Below, one piece after another: positions 1 through 6,757 of a DNA stretch of 18,699 nt. Position 1 is the first letter of the stretch, and the number at the start of each line of letters is the position of its first letter. The position numbers and the translations under genes were made by a program. The notes under the pieces are model-generated. The model was not told the origin of the DNA, searched no databases, and saw nothing but the letters and a program-made list of their open reading frames with translations. The DNA comes from CALCKU01 sp964571595 (GTDB taxonomy: Bacteria; Pseudomonadota; Alphaproteobacteria; Caulobacterales; Maricaulaceae): the NCBI GenBank assembly GCA_964571595.1, contig CAZNCJ010000046.1, positions 1 through 18,699 of the forward strand. Direction: 5' to 3'.

Positions 1-871
1 TCTGGCCGGATTTAACGGCGGCGGTGAAGGCCCGGTAAAACAAATTGCCAAGACGCTGAAAAAAGCCAAGCTCAACAGCAAACCTTTCTCTTATTGCCCG
101 CATACGCATTACCAACGCATTGAGCATAATGGTACAGTTGTTTTAGTGGATACGGGTGCTAATCCGCCGCGCCCTTATGACAGCGCAGCCCATCTTGCTC
201 CTTTGGCCATAGATGTCTCAACTGCGGCGGGGCGTTTATTTGTCAATTGCGGCTGGAACCCTGAACAGCCCGAACATTGGCACCGCGCTATGCGCTCAAC
301 TGCGGCGCATTCTACACTATGCCTCAACGCGCAATCTGCGGGTTCATTGCTTAAACCGGGCTGGACCAGCCATGTTTTAAATGATGCCATTCGCGAAGAT
401 GTCGGCGCGGTCAATGTCTCTCGCAAAGAGCAGGATATGGGGGTCTGGCTGGAAGCCTCGCATGAGGGCTATCAAAAAAGTGCAGGCCTGAACCATAGAC
501 GCAGGCTCTATCTCTCCGTTGACGGGCATGATCTGCGCGGGGAAGACAGTTTGGCCGTGCCTTTAGGCGCAGCTCCGATAACACGTGATGAAATCCCCTA
601 TACAATCCGCTTTCATTTACACCCCTCGGTTAAATTGACATTGGCGCAAAATTTACAAAGTGCTTTGCTTATACAGCCCGGTAATATTGGCTGGCGTTTT
701 CGGACGGATGGCGGACCCCTTTCTATCGAACCTTCTGTTTATCTGGGTAAAGGCTCCCATCCTGTCAAAACCCAGCAGCTTATAATCTCGGGATTAGCTC
801 TGGGTGATAGTGACGGCGAAACGCGCTCTAATCGTGTCCGCTGGTCTTTAAAACGCCTTGATAACGCTTAA
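1..871 (+). CDS. Heparinase II/III family protein, C-terminal part (5' end outside window)
   Basis: The reading frame is open from base 2 to the TAA at 869-871, giving 289 residues and no start codon of its own; the GTG at 146 is internal to the domain. The visible part is the C-terminal beta-sheet domain of the heparinase II/III-like family. It contains FNGGGEG near the window edge, then YQRIEHNGTVVLVDTGANPP, an FVNCGWNP segment, RSTAAHSTL, and further on NHRRRLYLSVDGHDLRGED. Members are predicted polysaccharide lyases; the N-terminal alpha/alpha toroid would lie upstream. A heparinase-like gene directly before purH is a familiar order in Caulobacter relatives. About 105 bp separate it from purH on the same strand, and I see no clear terminator between them. 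Family assignment is good; the substrate cannot be deduced. Confidence 0.85.
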   Translation, partial: LAGFNGGGEGPVKQIAKTLKKAKLNSKPFSYCPHTHYQRIEHNGTVVLVDTGANPPRPYDSAAHLAPLAIDVSTAAGRLFVNCGWNPEQPEHWHRAMRSTAAHSTLCLNAQSAGSLLKPGWTSHVLNDAIREDVGAVNVSRKEQDMGVWLEASHEGYQKSAGLNHRRRLYLSVDGHDLRGEDSLAVPLGAAPITRDEIPYTIRFHLHPSVKLTLAQNLQSALLIQPGNIGWRFRTDGGPLSIEPSVYLGKGSHPVKTQQLIISGLALGDSDGETRSNRVRWSLKRLDNA

Positions 872-976
872 AATCCAACCATATTTCACAGATTTCAACA
901 GTTATATCTTCTGACATCTTTTTTTACGTCGCCAGTCATGTTAGGCGGCGCGGATATGAGTAACTGGAATTAATTT

Positions 977-2611
977 ATGCCTGCGCCAAATCCTAACTTA
1001 CCGCCCTTTGATCCAAGCCGGAACAGACCCGTTAAACGCGCACTCCTCTCCGTGTCAGACAAATCCCGTCTTATTGACCAAGCCCGGGCTTTACATGCAC
1101 GCAATGTTGAGCTGATCTCAACGGGCGGGACTTTTAAAGCCATCCATGCGGAAGGCATACCTGTCATCGACGTTGCTGATGTCACACAATTTCCAGAAAT
1201 GATGGACGGGCGCGTTAAAACCTTACATCCCATGATACATGGCGGATTGCTGGCAGATCGGGATTTGGACACGCATAATAAGGCTATGGATACCCATAAT
1301 ATTGGCCCGATAGATTTGCTGATTGTCAATCTCTACCCGTTTGAGAAAACTGCTTTAGCTGGCGGGTCATATGAAAGCTGTGTTGAAAATATTGATATAG
1401 GCGGCCCTGCTATGATACGGGCTGCGGCCAAAAATCACGCCCATGTCGCCGTCTGTGTCGACGCGGATGACGTTGATCTGGTTCTGGCAGATATGGATAA
1501 ATTTGAAGGCCAGACCAGCGGTAGTTTACGCCAGAAGCTCGCGGCGAAATGTTATGCCCGTTCTGCCGCCTATGACGCAGCGATAGCAAACTGGTTTGCC
1601 AATAGACTTGAAGATAACGCCCCCGATTACAGAGCCCAAGGCGGCGCCTTAAAACAAAGCTTGCGTTACGGTGAAAATCCACACCAAAGCGCAGCCTTTT
1701 ATGCTGACGGAACAGAGCGCCCCGGCGTCGCGACAGCCAGCCAAGTCCAAGGCAAGGCCTTATCTTATAATAACATCAATGACACAGATGCCGCCTATGA
1801 GCTTGTCTCTGAATTTGGGGACACAGCGAAAGGGGCCAAACCAGCAGTCGCCATTATCAAACACGCAAATCCGTGCGGAGTAGCCGTCGCAGATGACTTC
1901 ATAACGGCCTATAAAAACGCACTGGCCTGCGATCCTGTTTCGGCCTTTGGCGGTATTGTTGCCCTAAACGGGCCTTTGGAAGCCGAGACGGCCACAGAGA
2001 TTATAAAGGTCTTTACCGAAGTCGTTATCGCGCCGTCAGCCAGCCAAGAAGCCTTGGATATTTTTGCTAAAAAGAAAAACCTGCGCCTTTTAATTGTCGG
2101 GGGTCTGCCTGATCCTAAGACGCCAGGCTTAACCCAGCGCAATGTCGCCGGCGGGATTTTAGTGCAAGACCGTGATAATGGCTCTCTCGATCCAGCCGCG
2201 CTCAAAACCGTGACCAAACGCGCGCCTAGCAAAGCCGAAATGGCAGATCTGCTTATGGCATGGCGCGTCGCCAAGCATGTTAAATCCAATGCGATTATTT
2301 ACGTCAAAGACGGTTCAACCGCCGGGATTGGCGCAGGCCAGATGAGCCGGATTGACAGTGCGCGCATTGCCGCCAGAAAAGCTATTGATGCCCAAGAAAC
2401 TGCGGGGTGGGAAACACCGCGCACACAAGGCTGTGCCTGTGCGTCTGATGCCTTCTTCCCTTTTGCGGACGGAATGCTGGCGGCTGCCAGCGCTGGTGCG
2501 ACAGCGATCATACAGCCAGGCGGCTCTATTCGGGATGATGAGGTGATAAAAGCCGCAGACGAAGCCGGGATCGCCATGGTCTTTACCGGCATGCGTCATT
2601 TCAGACATTAA
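977..2611 (+). CDS. purH: Bifunctional AICAR formyltransferase / IMP cyclohydrolase PurH
   Basis: PurH catalyses the last two steps of de novo purine synthesis: formylation of AICAR using 10-formyl-THF, then ring closure to IMP, in the cytoplasm. The 544 residues compare with about 530 in typical homologues. The N-terminal MGS-like cyclohydrolase domain (about residues 14-160) shows RALLSVSDKS, ISTGGT and GRVKTLHPMIHGG. The transformylase domain follows with LRYGENPHQSAAFY, the catalytic KHANPCG motif (Lys295-His296), DPVSAFGGIVALN, and GAGQMSRIDSARIA. The end is PGGSIRDDEVI then FTGMRHFRH, the usual PurH C-terminus. The ATG at 977 is the natural start because conserved sequence begins within about 20 residues; only a weak purine stretch precedes it. 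Both domains look intact. Confidence 0.98.
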   Translation: MPAPNPNLPPFDPSRNRPVKRALLSVSDKSRLIDQARALHARNVELISTGGTFKAIHAEGIPVIDVADVTQFPEMMDGRVKTLHPMIHGGLLADRDLDTHNKAMDTHNIGPIDLLIVNLYPFEKTALAGGSYESCVENIDIGGPAMIRAAAKNHAHVAVCVDADDVDLVLADMDKFEGQTSGSLRQKLAAKCYARSAAYDAAIANWFANRLEDNAPDYRAQGGALKQSLRYGENPHQSAAFYADGTERPGVATASQVQGKALSYNNINDTDAAYELVSEFGDTAKGAKPAVAIIKHANPCGVAVADDFITAYKNALACDPVSAFGGIVALNGPLEAETATEIIKVFTEVVIAPSASQEALDIFAKKKNLRLLIVGGLPDPKTPGLTQRNVAGGILVQDRDNGSLDPAALKTVTKRAPSKAEMADLLMAWRVAKHVKSNAIIYVKDGSTAGIGAGQMSRIDSARIAARKAIDAQETAGWETPRTQGCACASDAFFPFADGMLAAASAGATAIIQPGGSIRDDEVIKAADEAGIAMVFTGMRHFRH

Positions 2612-2670
2612 ATTCTCTAAAACGACCATACGGGCCTGATAAGCCCCCAATCGGCATAAGATTTGCACGC

Positions 2671-2690
2671 CTCCTCTCAAGCAGGAGAAC
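2671..2690 (+). promoter_or_regulatory. Hairpin enclosing the ribosome-binding site of the small membrane protein gene
   Basis: CTCCT (2672-2676) is complementary to AGGAG (2684-2688) with a 7-nt loop. AGGAG is the Shine-Dalgarno sequence of the ATG at 2694. The 5-bp stem would hide the site when folded. It may simply be chance; the stem is short. Confidence 0.3.
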
Positions 2691-2693
2691 TAT

Positions 2694-2888
2694 ATGCAAG
2701 GGCTATATAAATTGATCAGAGATATGGCAGCGGTGATTGTCCCGCTCATCATATTGGCCTTACTTGTGCCCGCACTTATATCAACCGATGTCAGCAATCG
2801 CTTAAAGGGCCTTTGTATCGGCGTTTATCTTAGCCTCTCCATTATCGGTGTCATAAATATTTGGCGAGACACAGAGCAAGAAGAATAA
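2694..2888 (+). CDS. Small two-helix membrane protein, unknown function
   Basis: This 64-residue protein is not recognised as a named family. It has two clear hydrophobic segments, residues about 12-30 (MAAVIVPLIILALLVPALI) and about 39-56 (LCIGVYLSLSIIGVINI), joined by a short polar turn, and an acidic tail ending TEQEE. It would therefore be an inner-membrane hairpin with both ends on the same side. The start is supported by AGGAG at 2684-2688, five nucleotides before the ATG. It lies 82 bp after purH on the same strand with no convincing terminator between, so it may be co-transcribed with purH; nothing else links it to purines. The length, hydrophobic pattern and good ribosome-binding site support a real gene. 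Confidence 0.7.
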   Translation: MQGLYKLIRDMAAVIVPLIILALLVPALISTDVSNRLKGLCIGVYLSLSIIGVINIWRDTEQEE

Positions 2889-3043
2889 GTGACCTCAAGA
2901 CGTGCTGTCCTTGAATAATATAGAAAAATATTGAGCTATATTACACTTTATATGTAATTCCAGTTGGGTTTTCCTTGCAATTTTATGCAAAATAGTTGAA
3001 TAGGCGGCCATATATTTTTCAACTTTAATTCAGGAAAAAATGC
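2889..3043 (+). promoter_or_regulatory. AT-rich upstream region of the DUF6481-like gene
   Basis: This 155-bp region is strongly AT-rich and carries several small dyads: TTGCA/TGCAA around an ATTTTA loop near 2976-2991, and GTTGAA (2995-3000) with TTCAAC (3018-3023). The second dyad sits just before the ribosome-binding site CAGGAAAA of the gene at 3044. It probably contains the promoter and a structured leader. I cannot place -35 and -10 boxes with confidence. Confidence 0.35.
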
Positions 3044-3382
3044 ATGAGTTTCAAAGGCTATCAACTTGACGACCGTCTCAAGGCCCAAAAGGAATCTAAA
3101 CTGGCCATGTTAGAACGGGTAAAAGCCAAGAAATTAGACCCGGAAGCCCGCGCTAAAAAAATGGCGGAACGTGCGAAAGTTGAAGAAGCTCGTGCCAAAC
3201 GCGAATCTGAGAGAGCGGAAAAACGCGCAGAGGAAAAAGCCCGTATTGAGCAAGAACGCGTTGAAAAAGAACGCAAGGAAAAACTTGCCCAAGAAGCCCG
3301 CCTTAAAGCGGAAGCTGATTTGAAAGCTGCGCAAAAAGCCCGCCGCGATGCAAAATATGCCGCCCGTAAGGCGCGTCGCTAA
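3044..3382 (+). CDS. DUF6481-like highly charged helical protein
   Basis: The 112 residues are dominated by Ala, Lys, Arg and Glu. After a short N-terminus (MSFKGYQLDDRLKAQKESK), residues about 20-112 form an almost unbroken charged helix of E/K/R/A repeats, ending DAKYAARKARR. Order, length and the A-R-D-A-K-Y-A-A-R-K-A-R tail resemble the small alphaproteobacterial family called DUF6481. That match is from memory, so the name is provisional. There is no signal peptide or membrane segment, and the protein is expected to be cytoplasmic and basic at the C-terminus. The function of the family is unknown. CAGGAAA precedes the ATG at 3044. The gene converges with ubiE, with only 22 bp between stop codons. 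Confidence 0.75.
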   Translation: MSFKGYQLDDRLKAQKESKLAMLERVKAKKLDPEARAKKMAERAKVEEARAKRESERAEKRAEEKARIEQERVEKERKEKLAQEARLKAEADLKAAQKARRDAKYAARKARR

Positions 3383-3404
3383 ACGCAGCTAAACTCTCAT
3401 TTAT

Positions 3405-4169
3405 TTAGGCTTTCCAGCCCCAATGCAGGGCGGCAATCCCACCTGTAAAATCCTGATAGCCCACACGCGTAAATCCCGCCTGAGAGATCATATTGGCAAA
3501 AGGCTCTTGTCTCGGAAATTTGCGAATACTTTCGACAAGATATTTATAGCTCGGCGCATCATTGGCCAGCAAGCCGCCCAATTTGGGAATGACATTAAAA
3601 GAATAGGCATCATAAATTGCGCGCAAGGCTTTATCGGACGGGGTTGAAAATTCTAAGATAAATAAACGCCCGCCCGGCTTTAGGACGCGGTAAAAATCAC
3701 GCAAGGCTTGATCGCGGTCTGTCACATTCCGAATACCAAAGCCAATCGTAACCGCATCCGCGTAATTATCAGGAAAGGGCAGATTTTGAGCATCTCCGCA
3801 AACGCGCGTAAGGTTCAGCCCCTTATCTTTTTTGGGATCGATACCCGCAACCAGCATTTCAGCGTTAATATCACAAATTATAGCTTTGGCAGCCAGACCA
3901 CCGCGGCGCAAACGCACCTCTTGCGCCCGCCGGATAAACCGCCGGGCAAGATCGCCCGTCCCCCCTGCCACATCAATCAGGCACTCGCCGGGTTGAGGGT
4001 TAAGTTTTGCGATAGTCAAATTTTTCCAGATCCGATGAATACCTAAAGACATGGCGTCATTCATCAGATCATATGACGGGGCGACAGAATCAAATACGCC
4101 GCGCACCCGCGCCGCCTTCTCGCTCTGCGGGACGTTTTCAAAACCAAAATCAATTGTCTTTTCTGCCAT
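3405..4169 (-). CDS. ubiE: Ubiquinone/menaquinone biosynthesis C-methyltransferase UbiE
   Basis: UbiE transfers a methyl group from S-adenosylmethionine to the quinone ring precursor in ubiquinone (and, where present, menaquinone) synthesis. Its 254 residues match the family length (E. coli about 251). The N-terminal motif FDSVAPSYDLMNDAMSLG (residues 26-43) is typical of UbiE/Coq5. SAM-binding motif I is DVAGGTGD (66-73). Later come the GDAQNLPFPDNYADAVTIGF motif and FGIRNVTD, then the RLFILEFSTP strand and a C-terminal TGGIAALHWGWKA. The start at 4169 directly precedes conserved sequence. It is divergent from mutM with 44 bp between start codons. In many alphaproteobacteria ubiB follows ubiE; here it does not, and the next gene converges. 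Confidence 0.97.
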   Translation of the reverse strand: MAEKTIDFGFENVPQSEKAARVRGVFDSVAPSYDLMNDAMSLGIHRIWKNLTIAKLNPQPGECLIDVAGGTGDLARRFIRRAQEVRLRRGGLAAKAIICDINAEMLVAGIDPKKDKGLNLTRVCGDAQNLPFPDNYADAVTIGFGIRNVTDRDQALRDFYRVLKPGGRLFILEFSTPSDKALRAIYDAYSFNVIPKLGGLLANDAPSYKYLVESIRKFPRQEPFANMISQAGFTRVGYQDFTGGIAALHWGWKA

Positions 4170-4213
4170 TACCGCTATCTGTCATATTCTAAAGCAAATT
4201 ACCATAGGACATC

Positions 4214-5065
4214 ATGCCCGAACTGCCCGAAGTTGAAACCGTATGCCGCGGACTAAGCCCCTTCATGGAAGGCTTTATCTTTAATGAGGTTATTTTAAAC
4301 CGCCCAAATTTGCGTTTTCCCTTTGCCCCCGACTTTATAGAGCAGCTTGAGGGACAAACCCTTACTCGCCTGAAGCGGCGCGCTAAATTCCTACAAGCCG
4401 AACTGGATACAGGCTACCGCCTTTTCATGCATCTGGGCATGTCAGGGCGCTTTACCATTGAGCGCAGCGCCTCAGACCCAAAAACGCTTGGCGAATTTGC
4501 TAGAGAGCTAAATACGAACCCGAAACATGAGCATGTCATTTTTAAAATGAGCAGCGGATACACCATCACTTATAATGATCCGCGCCGCTTTGGGTTTATG
4601 GAGCTTATCCAAAAGGGCGCCCCCTATAGGCTAGACGGTCTGGGGCCAGAACCATTGGGCAATGATTTTAACGCCCCCGCCCTGTCAAAAGCCCTTAAAG
4701 GCCGTAAAAGCAAAATTAAAGCCGCCTTGCTGGATCAAAAAATAATTGCGGGTCTGGGTAATATATATGTCTGCGAAGCCTTATTTCGCACAGCTGTCTC
4801 GCCGCTCAGGGAGGCAGGCAGTCTAAAGCCCAAAGAAATCGAACGCCTCGTGACATATATAAAGGATGTGATCAGAGAGGCGATAGAGGCGGGCGGGTCC
4901 AGCTTGCGCGATTTTAAAAATACTGATGGCGATTTGGGTTATTTTCAACACAACTTCCAGGTTTATGGCCGTGAAGGTCAAGACTGCACAAATTGTAAAT
5001 CACCGATAATTCGGATAACCCAATCTGGGCGATCAAGTTTTTATTGCAAGGCTTGCCAAAACTAA
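4214..5065 (+). CDS. mutM: Formamidopyrimidine-DNA glycosylase MutM (Fpg)
   Basis: MutM removes oxidised purines such as 8-oxoguanine and cuts the abasic site (base excision repair). The 283-residue protein begins MPELPEVETV: Pro2 is the Schiff-base nucleophile and Glu3 the acid. Lys58 in RRAKFL is the conserved beta-hairpin lysine. HLGMSGRF, NDPRRFG and GLGNIYVCEALF follow. The C-terminal zinc finger has Cys258, Cys261, Cys278 and Cys281, with Arg273 in the loop that contacts DNA. All key residues are present, so the enzyme should be active. The start is fixed by Pro2. The neighbouring divergent ubiE is a common alphaproteobacterial arrangement. An enoyl-CoA hydratase gene follows after 45 bp. 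Confidence 0.98.
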   Translation: MPELPEVETVCRGLSPFMEGFIFNEVILNRPNLRFPFAPDFIEQLEGQTLTRLKRRAKFLQAELDTGYRLFMHLGMSGRFTIERSASDPKTLGEFARELNTNPKHEHVIFKMSSGYTITYNDPRRFGFMELIQKGAPYRLDGLGPEPLGNDFNAPALSKALKGRKSKIKAALLDQKIIAGLGNIYVCEALFRTAVSPLREAGSLKPKEIERLVTYIKDVIREAIEAGGSSLRDFKNTDGDLGYFQHNFQVYGREGQDCTNCKSPIIRITQSGRSSFYCKACQN

Positions 5066-5110
5066 CTCTCTTCGTCTAAAAGCGCCGCGACTAATTACAA
5101 AAGAGAACTT

Positions 5111-5887
5111 ATGCCCTATGAAATGATTGATTTAACGCGTGACGGCCATGTCGCGACCTTGCGTCTTGACCGTCCAAAAGCCTTAAATGCGCTGTGCATC
5201 GATATGATGATCGAGGTAGCAGAAGCTCTCGCCGCCCTTGAAAAAGATGACGAGATTGGATGCGTTATCCTCACTGGCTCTGAAAAAGCCTTCGCTGCGG
5301 GGGCCGATATCAAGGAAATGCAGGATAATCAGTATCTCGATATTTATAAAAATGATGTCTTTGGAGATTATCACGAAGCTATTGCGCGTTTTCGCAAGCC
5401 TATCATTGCGGCCGTTTCTGGTTATGCCCTTGGCGGCGGATGTGAGATTGCCATGATGTGCGACATGATTTTCGCCTCTGATACGGCGAAATTCGGCCAG
5501 CCGGAGATTAATCTGGGTGTTATGCCCGGTATTGGCGGCACACAGCGCCTTACCCATGCCATCGGCAAAGCTAAAGCCATGGATATGTGCCTCACAGGAC
5601 GCATGATGGACGCAGAAGAGGCGGAAAGGGCTGGTCTGGTTGCCCGTATCGTGCCTATGGACGATCTTATGAGTGTGACATTGGACGCTGCCCGTAAAAT
5701 TGCAGGACAAAGCCAACCCATCGCCATGATGACAAAAGAAACGATTAATATGGCGTTTGAAATTCCTTTGGCGCAGGGCATTCGCTATGAAAGACGCTTA
5801 TTCCAAAGCATGTTTACAACCGATGACCAAAGCGAAGGCATGACGGCCTTTATAGAAAAGCGCAAACCCCATTTTAAAAATAAATAA
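5111..5887 (+). CDS. Enoyl-CoA hydratase (crotonase family)
   Basis: This 258-residue crotonase-fold enzyme is predicted to add water to 2-trans-enoyl-CoA in fatty-acid beta-oxidation. LDRPKALNAL (residues 19-28) and FAAGADIKEM (61-70) form the CoA-binding and first oxyanion-hole elements. GYALGGGCEIAMMCDM (104-119) and FGQPEINLGVMPGIGGTQRL (128-147) follow, with Glu112 and Glu132 at the positions of the two catalytic glutamates. Having both acids favours a true hydratase over other crotonase activities. The C-terminus (FIEKRKPHFKNK) is typical. AAGAGAAC before the ATG at 5111 is a weak ribosome-binding site. It probably shares transcription with mutM. The same gene precedes rpsT in Caulobacter relatives. 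Confidence 0.93.
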   Translation: MPYEMIDLTRDGHVATLRLDRPKALNALCIDMMIEVAEALAALEKDDEIGCVILTGSEKAFAAGADIKEMQDNQYLDIYKNDVFGDYHEAIARFRKPIIAAVSGYALGGGCEIAMMCDMIFASDTAKFGQPEINLGVMPGIGGTQRLTHAIGKAKAMDMCLTGRMMDAEEAERAGLVARIVPMDDLMSVTLDAARKIAGQSQPIAMMTKETINMAFEIPLAQGIRYERRLFQSMFTTDDQSEGMTAFIEKRKPHFKNK

Positions 5888-5904
5888 CAGGTCGCAATCA
5901 TCAG

Positions 5905-5933
5905 TTGACGTATAGGCCGCGTAAGGCTATAGG
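5905..5933 (+). promoter_or_regulatory. Sigma-70-type promoter of rpsT
   Basis: TTGACG (5905-5910) and TATAGG (5928-5933) are separated by exactly 17 bp. A start point near 5940 would leave a leader of about 39 nt before the rpsT ATG. This is the best-looking vegetative promoter in the window and suits a ribosomal-protein gene. Confidence 0.7.
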
Positions 5934-5978
5934 CTGCGCTTGCGGATTGACCCTTAAGGACAAGGCAAAGAGGAAATT

Positions 5979-6242
5979 ATGGCAAATACTTCATCAGCTA
6001 AGAAGGCTGTACGTAAAATGGCAAGAAAGACCGAGGTTAACAAAGCCCGTCGGTCACTCGTTCGCGGTAAAATCCGTCAGGTAGAAGATGCCATTACAAA
6101 CGGCGACAAGGCCGCAGCCGCGTCTGCGCTAAAAATTGCCGAGCCAGCAATGATGCGGGCCGTTGGCAAAGGTGTCTTCCACAAAAATACAGGCGCACGT
6201 AAGATCTCACGCCTTAATAAGCGCGTTAAATCTATGGGCTAG
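5979..6242 (+). CDS. rpsT: Small ribosomal subunit protein bS20
   Basis: bS20 is a primary binder of 16S rRNA in the 30S body. Its 87 residues match the usual length. The N-terminus MANTSSAKKAVRKMARKTEV is basic and helical; KARRSLVRGKIRQVEDAI and AEPAMMRAVGKGVFHKNTG follow, then NKRVKSMG at the C-terminus, all typical of the family. AGAGGA lies eight nucleotides before the ATG. It has its own promoter (5905-5933) and a strong terminator (6309-6332), so it is largely a single-gene unit that also insulates dnaA from upstream transcription. Confidence 0.98.
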   Translation: MANTSSAKKAVRKMARKTEVNKARRSLVRGKIRQVEDAITNGDKAAAASALKIAEPAMMRAVGKGVFHKNTGARKISRLNKRVKSMG

Positions 6243-6308
6243 TTCTATTTGGTCGATTTTGTCGCCTAAATAACACTAATGAGACCCAAAACCATGTTGT
6301 GGGCAAAC

Positions 6309-6332
6309 ACCGGAGCCAGTCTCCGGTTTTTT
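6309..6332 (+). terminator. Intrinsic terminator of rpsT
   Basis: ACCGGAG (6309-6315), loop CCAGT, CTCCGGT (6321-6327), followed by six T (6327-6332). The perfect 7-bp GC-rich stem and T-run lie 66 bp after the rpsT stop. Confidence 0.88.
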
Positions 6333-6473
6333 AATGCCTAAATTTTCGATCTATGAGAGCCATAAAATGGCACCCCTCACTTTTCTTCGATATTATGGGG
6401 GGTTTTTAATGGTTTTGAGGAAAATTTAAGAGGTGGAAAATCGCGCAAATAAAAAAATTTAAAAAAAATTTTT

Positions 6474-6505
6474 AGGCTAATTAACTATGAAAATTAGCTT
6501 TTTTT
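6474..6505 (+). terminator. Terminator-like hairpin in the AT-rich tract
   Basis: GCTAATT (6476-6482) pairs with AATTAGC (6492-6498) around a 9-nt loop, with an outer G-T and A-T pair, followed by seven T (6499-6505). It looks like a weak factor-independent terminator on the + strand. With the rpsT terminator upstream, it would only act on read-through or on an unannotated transcript starting after 6333. It may instead be part of an easily melted element. Confidence 0.45.
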
Positions 6506-6506
6506 C

Positions 6507-6511
6507 GAGTC
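6507..6511. promoter_or_regulatory. GANTC (CcrM-type methylation) site upstream of dnaA
   Basis: GAGTC is the only GANTC in the rpsT-dnaA gap. Two more occur at the very start of dnaA (GAGTC 6796-6800 and GAATC 6821-6825). In Caulobacter, GANTC methylation near dnaA controls its transcription. The same use here is an inference. Confidence 0.5.
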
Positions 6512-6527
6512 AATAGAAAAGAGTGTC

Positions 6528-6575
6528 TTTAAACGTGAATTTCTTCGTTGACGCCGCAAAATATTCACGTTTAAA
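6528..6575. repeat. Perfect 13-bp inverted repeat over the putative dnaA promoter
   Basis: TTTAAACGTGAAT (6528-6540) and ATTCACGTTTAAA (6563-6575) are exact reverse complements with a 22-nt spacer. The spacer contains TTGACG (6548-6553), and a weak -10 (TTAAAA at 6571-6576, 17 bp away) overlaps the right arm. The arrangement suits an operator at the dnaA promoter, or a hairpin. Confidence 0.6.
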
Positions 6576-6654
6576 AGGGGTCATCAACCTATTAAAGATG
6601 GTCGGGGTTAAGCATAAAAATGCAACTGTCACTCTAGAATGAGTTGGGATAAAA

Positions 6655-6686
6655 CCTGTTGGAATTTTGCGTTCTAATTCAACAGG
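6655..6686 (+). other. Hairpin in the dnaA leader region
   Basis: CCTGTTG (6655-6661) pairs with CAACAGG (6680-6686). Beyond a bulged G (6662), AATT (6663-6666) pairs with AATT (6676-6679), giving 11 pairs and a 9-nt loop. If transcription starts near the promoter at 6548-6576, it would fold in the dnaA 5' leader. Confidence 0.45.
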
Positions 6687-6710
6687 CATCTGAAAAATAT
6701 AAAAAAAACA

Positions 6711-6732
6711 AAGGCTTACCCGCTTAAGCCTT
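6711..6732. other. Hairpin immediately before the dnaA ribosome-binding site; terminator-like on minus strand
   Basis: AAGGCTTA (6711-6718) and TAAGCCTT (6725-6732) form a perfect 8-bp stem with a 6-nt loop, ending 12 nt before GGAG (6745-6748). Read on the minus strand it is followed by TTTG and then a run of eight T, so it would also stop antisense transcripts leaving dnaA. Its role in sense mRNA could be translational control. Confidence 0.5.
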
Positions 6733-6757
6733 ATGGGTTTGTGTGGAGTTTTGCCAA

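Larger units (their letters stand above)
6243..6757 (+). promoter_or_regulatory. Gene-free rpsT-dnaA region: dnaA control region, candidate origin
   Basis: No convincing gene lies in these 515 bp. In order it holds the rpsT terminator, a small dyad GCCAT/ATGGC (6359-6371), an AT-rich tract (about 6420-6505), a T7-tailed hairpin (6474-6505), a GAGTC site (6507-6511), a perfect 13-bp inverted repeat (6528-6575), a bulged hairpin (6655-6686) and a hairpin just before the dnaA ribosome-binding site (6711-6732). No 9/9 DnaA box is present; the nearest (for example TGTGGGCAA at 6298-6306) match 7/9. An origin here is therefore possible because of the AT-rich DNA and dnaA linkage but is not shown. 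Control of dnaA is the safer reading. Confidence 0.55.

Noticed and set aside
2620..2655. GGGC...GCCC after purH as a terminator
   Set aside because: Four-base stem and no T-run on either side.
5183..5716. 177-codon open frame antisense to the enoyl-CoA hydratase gene
   Set aside because: Shadow frame; no ribosome-binding site or family pattern, while the sense frame has full catalytic motifs.
6298..6306. TGTGGGCAA as a DnaA box next to rpsT
   Set aside because: Only 7/9, with changes in the conserved TTAT part.
6367..6429. A 20-codon open frame starting MAPLTFLRYY in the rpsT-dnaA gap
   Set aside because: Too short, only a weak GAGAG upstream, overlaps the AT-rich tract and has no recognisable pattern; expected by chance.
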